Origin: Microvirga alba
GTDB lineage: Bacteria; Pseudomonadota; Alphaproteobacteria; Rhizobiales; Beijerinckiaceae
Direction: 5' to 3'
Assembly: GCF_015694465.1 (NCBI RefSeq)
Contig: NZ_JADQDO010000009.1
Coordinates: 1-64,000 of the forward strand
DNA length: 64,000 nucleotides
In this document: in pieces, positions 1 through 7,573 of the stretch
Layout of the letters: every line of letters begins with the position of its first letter
Position numbering within the stretch: the stretch's first letter is position 1
Program-made: the position numbers and the translations under genes
Notes under the pieces: model-generated
What the model was told of the DNA's origin: nothing
What the model saw: only the letters and a program-made list of their open reading frames with translations
The model's database searches: none

Positions 1-1943
1 TGACCGGCACCGATCCGGATGCGGGCGACACCTTCACCTTCACCCTCGCGGATGACCCGAGCGGCAAGTTCGAGATCATCGGCAGCGAACTCAGGCTGAA
101 GGCCGGGCAGCACCTCGATTACGAGACCGCGAAGTCGCATGTCATCAAGATCGCGGTGAAGGATCACGGCGGGCTCACGGTCATCCAGGAGGTCACGATC
201 CAGGTGAAGGACGTGGTGGAGACTGGATTGAATCATGCTCCGACCAAGGTCACGGTCAATGGCGGCACGGTGGCGTGGCTCGACGAGAATTCCAACCACA
301 ACACGTTCATCGGCATCCTTGACGCCACGGATCAGGATAGCGACGACCTGACCTATTCGTTCGCTCCCGGCGGCGATGCGGGCGGCCTGTTCGTCATCGA
401 CAGCCTCACCAAGCAGATCAAGCTCGCGCCCGGCGCGACGATTGACTACGAGACTCTTCCCGAAGGCGGGAAGTTCTACACGCTCAAGATCGTCGCATCG
501 GACGGCAAGAGCTACAGCGCTGCGCAAACCATCACGATCGTCATTCGCGACGTGAACGAGGTTCCGGAGATGACACTGACCGGGACCGGCCCGGGCGGTA
601 CGCTCGTCGTCGCCGAGAACTCTGTGACGAACACGCTCGTCGGCACGCTCAGCGCGGTCGACCCCGACGGCGACGCGGTAAGCTATACGCTCCTCGACAA
701 CGCGGGCGGGCGCTTCAAGCTCGTCGGGACACAGATCCGCGTCGCGAACGGCCATCTACTCGACTATGAGGCCGCCGACGGCCAATCCCATGACATCAGT
801 GTTCTGGTGACGGATTCGAAGGGCGCTACTCAAATCAAGACCTTCACCGTCGTCGTCACCGATGTGGATGAGACCGTACCGAACCACGATCCGACGGGCG
901 TGACGCTCTCGCGAACGGCGGTCAATGAAGGCACGACCGGCCTCATCGCGACGCTCACCGGAAACGACCCCGATCCGGGCGAGACTTTCACCTTCGCGCT
1001 CGCGGAAGACGTAAGCGGAAAATTCGAGATCGTCGGCAATCAGCTCCGGCTGAAGGCCGGCCAGGTTCTCGACTACGAAACTGCGAAGTCTCACACGATC
1101 AAGATCACGGTCACCGACCACGGCGGCCTTTCGGTCACGAAGGAGGTCACGATCGCGGTCAACGACGTGGACGAGACCATTCCGAACCGTGCGCCGACGG
1201 ACATTTCGCTGAGCCGCGCGTCAATTCAGGAACTGGCATCCGACGGCACAGAGGTCGGCGCACTCTCCGCCACCGATGACGCCGGCAGCGTTCACAGCTT
1301 CACGCTTCTCGACGATGCCGGCGGCCGCTTCGAGCTTCGCGGCGGCAAGATCTGGGTGAAGAACGGCGTGAAGCTCGATTTCGAGCAGGCGCAGTCTCAT
1401 CAGATCAAGGTCAAGACGACCGACCAGGGCGGCATGTCTTTCGAGAAGGTGCTCACCATCGCCGTGACCGATGTCTCGCCGGAATCGACCCTCGGCAGCG
1501 CCGACAACGACAAGATCGTCGGCGGCGCGGGCAACGACACGCTAGGCGGGGGCGTCGGCAACGACACGCTCTTCGGCGGGCTCGGCAGCGACGTGCTGAC
1601 CGGTGGTGCGGGCAATGATGTGTTCGTCTTCGACACCAAGCCGAGCAAAAAAGCCAATTTCGACAAGATCACCGATTACGTCGTGAAGGACGACTCGATC
1701 TGGCTCGACAACGCGGTGTTCAAGAAGCTCGGCAAGGGCACGGCGGCGGCCCCGGGCAAGCTGAACAAAAACTTCTTCACAATCGGCGACAAGGCGAAGG
1801 ACAAGGACGACTACCTGATCTACGACTCGAAAAAAGGCATCCTCTACTACGACGCCGATGGAAGCGGCGGCGGAAAGGCCGTGGAAATCGCCAGCCTGAA
1901 GAAGGGGCTGAAGATGACCGCCGCCGAGTTCTTCGTCATCTGA
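1..1943 (+). CDS. Cadherin-like repeat / RTX calcium-binding protein (5' end outside window)
   Basis: The reading frame is already open at base 3, so only the C-terminal part of a large secreted protein is present. It carries tandem ~100-residue cadherin-like (Ca-binding, CHDL) units. Unit boundaries are marked by N-H/R-x-P-T motifs, with DxDG-type acidic turns and a recurring LDYE motif. Hemolysin-type nonapeptides of GGxGNDTL form follow at about 1515-1617. The last 107 residues (from about 1620) form a module ending AEFFVI, matching the ends of the products at 3813-5801 and 20461-23739. Such proteins normally leave the cell by a type I ABC exporter using an uncleaved C-terminal signal, then fold on calcium. 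An adhesin or surface-layer role is an inference. No exporter genes lie nearby. Confidence 0.9.
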   Translation, partial: TGTDPDAGDTFTFTLADDPSGKFEIIGSELRLKAGQHLDYETAKSHVIKIAVKDHGGLTVIQEVTIQVKDVVETGLNHAPTKVTVNGGTVAWLDENSNHNTFIGILDATDQDSDDLTYSFAPGGDAGGLFVIDSLTKQIKLAPGATIDYETLPEGGKFYTLKIVASDGKSYSAAQTITIVIRDVNEVPEMTLTGTGPGGTLVVAENSVTNTLVGTLSAVDPDGDAVSYTLLDNAGGRFKLVGTQIRVANGHLLDYEAADGQSHDISVLVTDSKGATQIKTFTVVVTDVDETVPNHDPTGVTLSRTAVNEGTTGLIATLTGNDPDPGETFTFALAEDVSGKFEIVGNQLRLKAGQVLDYETAKSHTIKITVTDHGGLSVTKEVTIAVNDVDETIPNRAPTDISLSRASIQELASDGTEVGALSATDDAGSVHSFTLLDDAGGRFELRGGKIWVKNGVKLDFEQAQSHQIKVKTTDQGGMSFEKVLTIAVTDVSPESTLGSADNDKIVGGAGNDTLGGGVGNDTLFGGLGSDVLTGGAGNDVFVFDTKPSKKANFDKITDYVVKDDSIWLDNAVFKKLGKGTAAAPGKLNKNFFTIGDKAKDKDDYLIYDSKKGILYYDADGSGGGKAVEIASLKKGLKMTAAEFFVI

Positions 1944-1956
1944 GATCAGCCCGCGC

Positions 1957-1982
1957 GCCCTCCCAAGCCTCGCCGGGAGGGC
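1957..1982. terminator. Hairpin after the cadherin/RTX gene
   Basis: A perfect 8-bp inverted repeat (GCCCTCCC ... GGGAGGGC, 10-base loop) starts 13 bases after the stop codon. It has no T-run, so it may be a weak or Rho-assisted terminator or an mRNA-stabilising hairpin. Confidence 0.45.
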
Positions 1983-2107
1983 GACGCCCCAAGTCTCCTG
2001 CCCTCCGGCCTCCTGCCCTCGCGCCAATCCGCGCGATGTCGCGCATCCGGGGTAGGCGAAGGCCACTTGAGCCGTTAAGAGCGCTGGATCACAGGAGGCG
2101 TGGCGGC

Positions 2108-3385
2108 ATGAACATTCTTCTCATTGGCTCTGGCGGACGCGAGCATGCTCTTGCCTGGAGCCTGTCGGCCAGCGCCCTGTGCGACCGCCTTTTGATCGCC
2201 CCCGGCAATCCCGGCACCGCCCAGCATGGGACAAATGTCCCCCTCGACGTCACCGACCACGCAGCGTTGATCGCCTTCTGCCGGGCGGAAAACGTCGATT
2301 TCGTGGTCGTCGGGCCCGAAGCGCCCCTCGTCGCCGGGTTGGTGGACGATCTCAGAGCTGCCGGAATCAAGGCTTTCGGGCCGAGCAAGGCGGCAGCACA
2401 ACTTGAAGGCTCGAAAGCCTTCACGAAGGACCTCTGCGCCGAATTCGACATCCCCACTGCCGCCTATCGGCGCTTCACGGATGCACAGGCCGCCAAGGCC
2501 TATATCCGCGAACATGGCGCGCCCATCGTGGTGAAGGCCGATGGCCTCGCCGCCGGCAAGGGCGTCGTGGTTGCAACCTCGCTGGAGGAGGCGGACGCCG
2601 CCATCGAGATGATGATCGGCGGCGGCCTCGGAGCGGCCGGGGCCGAAGTGGTGATCGAGGCTTTTCTAGAGGGCGAGGAGGCGAGCTTCTTTGCGCTGTG
2701 CGACGGCACCACCGCGATCCCGCTCGGCACGGCGCAGGACCACAAGCGCGTCTTCGATGGCGATGAAGGCCCGAACACGGGCGGCATGGGCGCTTATTCT
2801 CCCGCGGCCGTGCTGACGCCGGAACTGCAAGCCCGCGCCATGCGCGAGATCATCGAGCCGACGCTCGCCGGAATGCGCGCGCGCGGCACGCCCTATACCG
2901 GGGTTCTCTACGCGGGGCTTATGCTCACCAAGGACGGACCGCAGCTCATCGAATACAATGCCCGCTTCGGCGATCCGGAGACCCAGGTGCTGCTGCCGCG
3001 CCTCAAATCCGACCTCGTCACCGCGCTCCTTGCCGCCTGCGACGGGGTATTGAACAACATTTCCCTGCAATGGACGAACGAGGCCGCGCTGACCGTCGTC
3101 ATGGCGGCGAAGGGTTATCCGGGCACGGTCGAAAAGGGCTCCGAGATCCGGGGCATCGACAAGGCCGAAGCCCTGGAGGGCGTGATCGTCTTCCACGCGG
3201 GCACGAAGCAGGATGGCGACAAGATCCTCGCCAATGGCGGGCGCGTTCTTAACGTCACGGCGTTGGGCCGCACCATCGCTGAGGCGCAGGCCCGCGCCTA
3301 TGAGGCGGTGTCGAAGATCGACTGGCCAGAAGGCTTCTGCCGCCGCGATATCGGCTGGCGTGCCGTGGCGCGCGAGCGGGGCTGA
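2108..3385 (+). CDS. purD: Phosphoribosylamine-glycine ligase
   Basis: The enzyme joins glycine to 5-phosphoribosylamine using ATP, the second step of purine biosynthesis. The 425-residue product has the usual PurD length. It has the N-terminal [11 protein letters not shown] motif, an ATP-grasp domain with the [13 protein letters not shown] loop, the [22 protein letters not shown] signature, and the metal-binding stretch [14 protein letters not shown]. The frame is open 72 bases further upstream, but the ATG at 2108 is preceded by an AGGAGG-like site and begins with the canonical [14 protein letters not shown]. It stands alone, without other pur genes. Confidence 0.97.
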   Translation: MNILLIGSGGREHALAWSLSASALCDRLLIAPGNPGTAQHGTNVPLDVTDHAALIAFCRAENVDFVVVGPEAPLVAGLVDDLRAAGIKAFGPSKAAAQLEGSKAFTKDLCAEFDIPTAAYRRFTDAQAAKAYIREHGAPIVVKADGLAAGKGVVVATSLEEADAAIEMMIGGGLGAAGAEVVIEAFLEGEEASFFALCDGTTAIPLGTAQDHKRVFDGDEGPNTGGMGAYSPAAVLTPELQARAMREIIEPTLAGMRARGTPYTGVLYAGLMLTKDGPQLIEYNARFGDPETQVLLPRLKSDLVTALLAACDGVLNNISLQWTNEAALTVVMAAKGYPGTVEKGSEIRGIDKAEALEGVIVFHAGTKQDGDKILANGGRVLNVTALGRTIAEAQARAYEAVSKIDWPEGFCRRDIGWRAVARERG

Positions 3386-3812
3386 CAAAGCCGGATCCGA
3401 GCGAGCAATACGGGTCGGCGCCAGTCGTTGTTAGCCGCGGCGATAGTGGCGAACTCCACCGCTACCGGCGACTTGCCGCTATCAGCCCATATGGATCATG
3501 CGCGGATTGCGCGCGACCGCTCTTCAGCACCACCACCTCTTTCTGCATCGCGTGGATGGAGTGGCAGTCGAGGGTGATGGCCAAGGCCCTCCCCTCCTCC
3601 GGGCGGTTCCGGGGGCACCTGAAGCATCTCCTTCGTTCGGCTATGCTTGCAGCGTTCCTAGAAGACGCCGTCACGAAGGGCTTCCTTCGGGCTTACACCC
3701 TCCGTTCCCAGACACCCGCTTAAGCGAGTCATGGGGCGGACGCGGGGCTGACGCAACGACGACCCTCCATCGAAATGATGGACGCCGTTCGCGCAGCCCC
3801 GCGCTATTCCAA
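3386..3812. other. Intergenic region without a convincing gene
   Basis: About 430 bases separate purD from the convergent propeller/RTX gene. The open frames here do not resemble known families or show coding-like composition. A minus-strand frame at 3462-3674 has a faint resemblance to the tail of an ABC ATPase (EVVVLKSGR) that I do not trust. No clear terminator is visible. Confidence 0.5.
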
Positions 3813-5801
3813 CTAGATGACGAAGAAATCGGCGGCGGTCAGCTTGAGATGCTTGGAGAGGATAGCGATCTCCACCGCCTTGCCCGCACCGTTGCCATCG
3901 GCATCGTAGGAGAGCCGCCCCGTTTTATCGTTGTAGACTAGGTAATCATTTTTATCCTTGGCTTCGCCAATGGTGAAGAAGCCCTTGTTGAGCTTGCCGG
4001 GCTTATCCTCGGTGCCCTTGCCGAGCTTCTTGAACACGGCGTTGTCGAGCCAGATCGAGTCGTCCTTGACCTTGAAATCGGTGATCTTGTCCAGATTGGC
4101 TTTTTTGTTTGGCTTCGTATCGAAGACGAAGACATCCTTGCCGGCACCACCAGTCAAAGTGTCGTTACCCAGTCCGCCTCGGAGGATGTTGGCATAGTCA
4201 TCACCCTTCAGCGTATCTTTACCCGTGCCTCCGCTGAGTGTGTCGGCGAGCAAGGTGTTGCGAGTCATCTGGGCGGAAGAGAGATCGATCTTGTAAGGAA
4301 CGATCCAGCTTTGCGCGCCCTGAACGACCGTCACCGAGGCGGACTTTACACCTGTCGTGGCATAAGTATGGCTGAAGGCCGCACTACCGCTCGAGGGCGT
4401 CATCGTATCCGTCGTACCATCGCCCCAGGCGACACTGACTTTCGAAGCGCTCCCGACCCCGAGTTTTGCCTCAACGAAGCGCCCTTGAGCGATCGCCGCT
4501 CCGTAGGGAAGAAGCGTGGTGTCAACGCGAAAGACGTCAAAATCGCGGTTGGTATCGCCTGAAACCAGATTGCCGGCGTTGCTGCTGATTACGACATAGC
4601 GTCCGTCAGAGCTGATGCCAGCCCCAAAACTGTTACCGCTGCCTTGCGTCCCGTCGGCGCTCATCGAAAGGATCGTGACTTCGCCTGTCTGGAGATCTTT
4701 GCGGAAAACGTGAGTCTTGCCGTTGGTACCACCTGCAACCAGATTGGTTGCTTGGCTCTCGAACACAGCATATCGACCATCCGCACTCACGCTGATTCCG
4801 ACGCTTTCGCCGTTCGCTTGTGTTCCGTCGACGGCCGTGGATACCCGAATGATTTCGCCCGTATTGAGATCTTTGCGGAAGATATCCGTCTTGCCGTTGG
4901 TGTCACCTGCGACCAAATTATCGGCGTCACTTGAGAAGAGAACATAACGACCATCGGCGCTGATATCACCCCAGGCACCGCTGTCGGCGTTGGCTTGAGC
5001 CCCATTCGCCGCCGTGGAGACGCGGGTTATTGCTCCGGTCTCCAGATCCTTTCGGAAAAGGTCCGTCTTGTCGTTGGTGTCGCCCGCGACCAAGTTGGTC
5101 GCCTCGCTCCTAAACAGGACATAGCGGCCATCGGCACTTAGATTGACTCCATAGCTTACCCCGTTGGCATGGGTGCCGTCAGCCGCTTTGGAAACAAGGA
5201 TCATGGTGCCTGTCCGCACGTCCTTCCGAAAGACGTCGGGGCTCCCATTGTCGTCACCCGTCACGAGATCGGACGATCCCGATGTGAACATGACGTAGCG
5301 CCCGTCAGCACTAATATGCCCTCCCGCCTCGAGAGACCCTTCGCCAACGACTCCGCCGTTACGCTCTTTGGCGGAGATGCAAGTAATCGCTCCGGTCTGC
5401 ACGTCCTTCAGAAAGACATTGGTTAGGTTACTGCCGTCGGGCACCAGATTGTCGGCGTCGCTTTGGAAGACAACGTAGCGGCCATCCGCGCTGATATGGG
5501 GCGCCCACCCCCCCATGCCGTTGGCCTGTGCCCCGTCCGCGGCCGTCGAGACGCGCACGATGGCGCCGGTCAGGAGATCCTTGCGGAAAACATCATCCCA
5601 ACCGTTGGTGTCGCCCGGGACGAGATTATCTGCGCGACTCGTGAATACAACATAGCGGCCGTCAGCGCTGATCTGGGGACTGTGAGCACCGGCTCCGTAA
5701 GCGTTTTCGGCTTGGCCGCCACTTGCGGTGGTAGAAACCCGGGAAATGACATCGGTGGCGACCGGCCGGCTAAAGGATTGGACGTTAAGGGTGAAGGGCA
5801 C
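3813..5801 (-). CDS. Secreted seven-bladed PD40/TolB-like beta-propeller protein with RTX C-terminus
   Basis: The product has 662 residues and no N-terminal signal peptide. Residues ~40-420 hold seven units of 50-60 residues built on [HI]-ISADGRYVVF-S ... NLV-GDTN ... DVFRKDL-TG-I-RVS, the PD40/WD40-like blade also seen in TolB. Seven blades would close one propeller. A PKD-like segment (VAWGDGTTDT ... FSHTYATTG) follows at ~450-500, then RTX glycine-rich nonapeptides and a C-terminal module ending AADFFVI, shared with two other proteins here. The start is GTG at 5801 with CTGGAG seven bases upstream. Type I secretion is expected from the C-terminus. The ligand or surface target is unknown. 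The blades repeat at DNA level, so the copy number could vary. Confidence 0.88.
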   Translation of the reverse strand: MPFTLNVQSFSRPVATDVISRVSTTASGGQAENAYGAGAHSPQISADGRYVVFTSRADNLVPGDTNGWDDVFRKDLLTGAIVRVSTAADGAQANGMGGWAPHISADGRYVVFQSDADNLVPDGSNLTNVFLKDVQTGAITCISAKERNGGVVGEGSLEAGGHISADGRYVMFTSGSSDLVTGDDNGSPDVFRKDVRTGTMILVSKAADGTHANGVSYGVNLSADGRYVLFRSEATNLVAGDTNDKTDLFRKDLETGAITRVSTAANGAQANADSGAWGDISADGRYVLFSSDADNLVAGDTNGKTDIFRKDLNTGEIIRVSTAVDGTQANGESVGISVSADGRYAVFESQATNLVAGGTNGKTHVFRKDLQTGEVTILSMSADGTQGSGNSFGAGISSDGRYVVISSNAGNLVSGDTNRDFDVFRVDTTLLPYGAAIAQGRFVEAKLGVGSASKVSVAWGDGTTDTMTPSSGSAAFSHTYATTGVKSASVTVVQGAQSWIVPYKIDLSSAQMTRNTLLADTLSGGTGKDTLKGDDYANILRGGLGNDTLTGGAGKDVFVFDTKPNKKANLDKITDFKVKDDSIWLDNAVFKKLGKGTEDKPGKLNKGFFTIGEAKDKNDYLVYNDKTGRLSYDADGNGAGKAVEIAILSKHLKLTAADFFVI

Positions 5802-5867
5802 GAAATTCTCCAGGGGTTAATGGTTCAGGCTATACGGCAAGTGTTCGCTATTCTATGAATACGCACC

Positions 5868-5894
5868 GTTATATCACGCCATTTATTTTTGCAA
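5868..5894 (-). promoter_or_regulatory. Candidate sigma-70-like promoter for the propeller/RTX gene
   Basis: Reading leftwards there is a TTGCAA box (5889-5894), a 15-base spacer and TATAAC (5868-5873), about 65 bases before the GTG start. The local sequence is unusually AT-rich. The spacer is shorter than the ideal 17 bases, so confidence is low. Confidence 0.3.
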
Positions 5895-6004
5895 CTCACT
5901 GCTAGAAGGGAGCCCCTGGCAAATCCTAGATGCGAACGGGGGCCTGACGAACGCGTACTTTCCGCTAAGTGTTGACGTAACTGACGGACACGCGAGTAAG
6001 CGCC

Positions 6005-6913
6005 ATGAGCGATGACCTCTTTCCCGGCTTCGAGTCCCACTGGATCGACACGGAAGCCGGACGCATCTTCGCGCGCTCGAAAGGGGACGGCCCTCCCCTC
6101 GCGCTGCTGCACGGGTTTCCGCAGACCCATGTGATGTGGCATCGCATCGCGCCTGAACTCGCCGAGACACATCGGGTCGTGTGCATGGACCTGCGTGGCT
6201 ATGGCTGGTCCACCGCGCCGAAGGGCGATGCCACACATGAGACTTATTCCAAGCGCGCCATGGGGCGGGATGTCGTTCGGGTGATGGAGGCGCTGGGCGC
6301 GGTGCGTTTCGCCATCGCCGGGCATGATCGCGGCGCGCGGGTCGGCTACCGGCTCGCCCTCGACGAGCCGGGGCGGGTGGAGCGTCTCGCGCTTCTTGAC
6401 ATCCTGCCGACCTTTTATGTCTGGGCGCAGATGAAAGCGGGCAAAATCCCTGCCGCCCATTGGGGTTATCTCTCACAACCCTATCCGAAGCCCGAGGAGG
6501 AGATCGGCCGCGATCCGATCCCCTATTTCGAGGGGCTGATGCGCTCCTGGTCGGCGGCGGGGGATCTTTCCGCTTTCGACCCGCGCGCCATGCGCGCCTA
6601 CCGGGAGGGGTTCAACGAACCTTCCCGCATCCACGCCTTCTGCGAGGATTACCGTGCTGGTGCGACACGGGACATCGAGGCGGACGACGCGGATCTGGCG
6701 GCGGGAAAAACCATCCATTGCCCGGTGCAACTGATCTGGAGTGACTTCTACCTCGTCAGCGGCCCCATCGGCCACGGGCAGCACCCGCTCGACGTCTGGC
6801 GGCAAAGCTTCGCGCCCGGGATTTCCGGGGTGGGCATCTCGTCAGGGCATTTCGTAGCAGAGGAAGCGCCGGGCGCGACGCTGGAGGCGTTGCAGGGGTT
6901 TCTGGACGCGTGA
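6005..6913 (+). CDS. Alpha/beta hydrolase of the haloacetate (fluoroacetate) dehalogenase family
   Basis: This 302-residue alpha/beta hydrolase closely follows the fluoroacetate dehalogenase pattern. The nucleophile is Asp108 in GHDRGAR, not Ser. Arg109 and Arg112 are placed to bind the substrate carboxylate, Asp132 is the acid partner, and His282 (SSGHF) is the base. The halide pocket residues His152-Trp153 and Tyr216 (CEDYRAG) are also present. Family members hydrolyse haloacetates, some including fluoroacetate, to glycolate. Epoxide hydrolases and haloalkane dehalogenases are more distant relatives and lack this Arg pair. ATG at 6005 is the natural start, although the Shine-Dalgarno sequence is weak. 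It is monocistronic and ends in an intergenic repeat. Substrate is inferred from residues only. Confidence 0.9.
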   Translation: MSDDLFPGFESHWIDTEAGRIFARSKGDGPPLALLHGFPQTHVMWHRIAPELAETHRVVCMDLRGYGWSTAPKGDATHETYSKRAMGRDVVRVMEALGAVRFAIAGHDRGARVGYRLALDEPGRVERLALLDILPTFYVWAQMKAGKIPAAHWGYLSQPYPKPEEEIGRDPIPYFEGLMRSWSAAGDLSAFDPRAMRAYREGFNEPSRIHAFCEDYRAGATRDIEADDADLAAGKTIHCPVQLIWSDFYLVSGPIGHGQHPLDVWRQSFAPGISGVGISSGHFVAEEAPGATLEALQGFLDA

Positions 6914-6921
6914 TCCCTGTT

Positions 6922-7029
6922 GTCATCCCCGGCCGAGCGCAGCGAGGGGAAGGGGATCCATAAACGAGACGCTAGAGCTATGGATCCTCTTCCTCCCCAG
7001 CAGCTCCGCTGCCTCCAGCCGGGGATGAC
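6922..7029. repeat. Palindromic intergenic repeat (GTCATCCCC family), overlaps tadA 3' end
   Basis: GTCATCCCCGGC at the left edge pairs with GCCGGGGATGAC at the right edge. Internally GGATCC-centred arms flank a short loop. The same design recurs at 39164-39260, and a partial copy lies near 44858. The tadA stop codon (6978) lies inside it. Confidence 0.75.
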
Positions 7030-7520
7030 ACCGAGGGGGCAGTCCCATCGCGCTTGTCAGCAAAAAACGCCTTCAACAACTGTGCCGCCTCGCTCTCCCG
7101 GATCCCGCCATAGACCTCCGGCGCGTGGTGGCAGGTGGGCTGCTGGAAAAAGCGGACGCCGTTTTCCACAGCGCCGCCCTTGGGGTCATACGCCGCGAAA
7201 TAGACCCGGCGGATGCGAGCGAACGAGATCGCAGCCGCGCACATGGTGCAGGGCTCGAGCGTCACGTAGAGGTCGCAGCCGGTCAGCCGCTCGTCCTGAA
7301 GGGCTTCGCAGGCGCGGCGGATGGCGAGCATTTCCGCATGCGCCGAGGGGTCGTTGAGTTCACGTGGGCGGTTGCCATCGGTGGCGATGACACGCCCGTC
7401 CCTCACGATGGCCGCCCCGACCGGCACCTCGCCGCGCGCGGCCGCCGCCCGGGCCTCGTCGAAGGCGACCGCCATCGGGTCGGATTTCGGATCGAACTTG
7501 CTGGAGCCGGCGTTGTGCAT
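6978..7520 (-). CDS. tadA: tRNA-specific adenosine-34 deaminase
   Basis: TadA converts A34 of tRNA-Arg(ACG) to inosine. The product has the cytidine/deoxycytidylate deaminase zinc site: His61 and catalytic Glu63 in SAHAEML, with Cys91 and Cys94 in PCTMC. The frame is open to 7775, but that extension overlaps the divergent rluB gene and is not protein-like. I place the start at ATG 7520 (180 residues); ATG at 7475 (MAVAFDEA) is an alternative closer to E. coli TadA. The last ~17 codons (tail rich in Gly, Ser and Glu, ending EEEDP) are read from the palindromic repeat at 6922-7029 and probably add a nonconserved tail. Confidence 0.95.
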   Translation of the reverse strand: MHNAGSSKFDPKSDPMAVAFDEARAAAARGEVPVGAAIVRDGRVIATDGNRPRELNDPSAHAEMLAIRRACEALQDERLTGCDLYVTLEPCTMCAAAISFARIRRVYFAAYDPKGGAVENGVRFFQQPTCHHAPEVYGGIRESEAAQLLKAFFADKRDGTAPSVSSPAGGSGAAGEEEDP

Positions 7521-7573
7521 GGGGGTTATTGTGGGGCCTCGCTTCTGTTGCTTTCCTCTGCTATCAGGCCAAC

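Noticed and set aside
3462..3674. Minus-strand peptide resembling the end of an ABC ATPase (EVVVLKSGR)
   Set aside because: Only a few residues match, there is no Walker or signature motif, and the rest is Arg-rich noise. A decayed gene cannot be shown.
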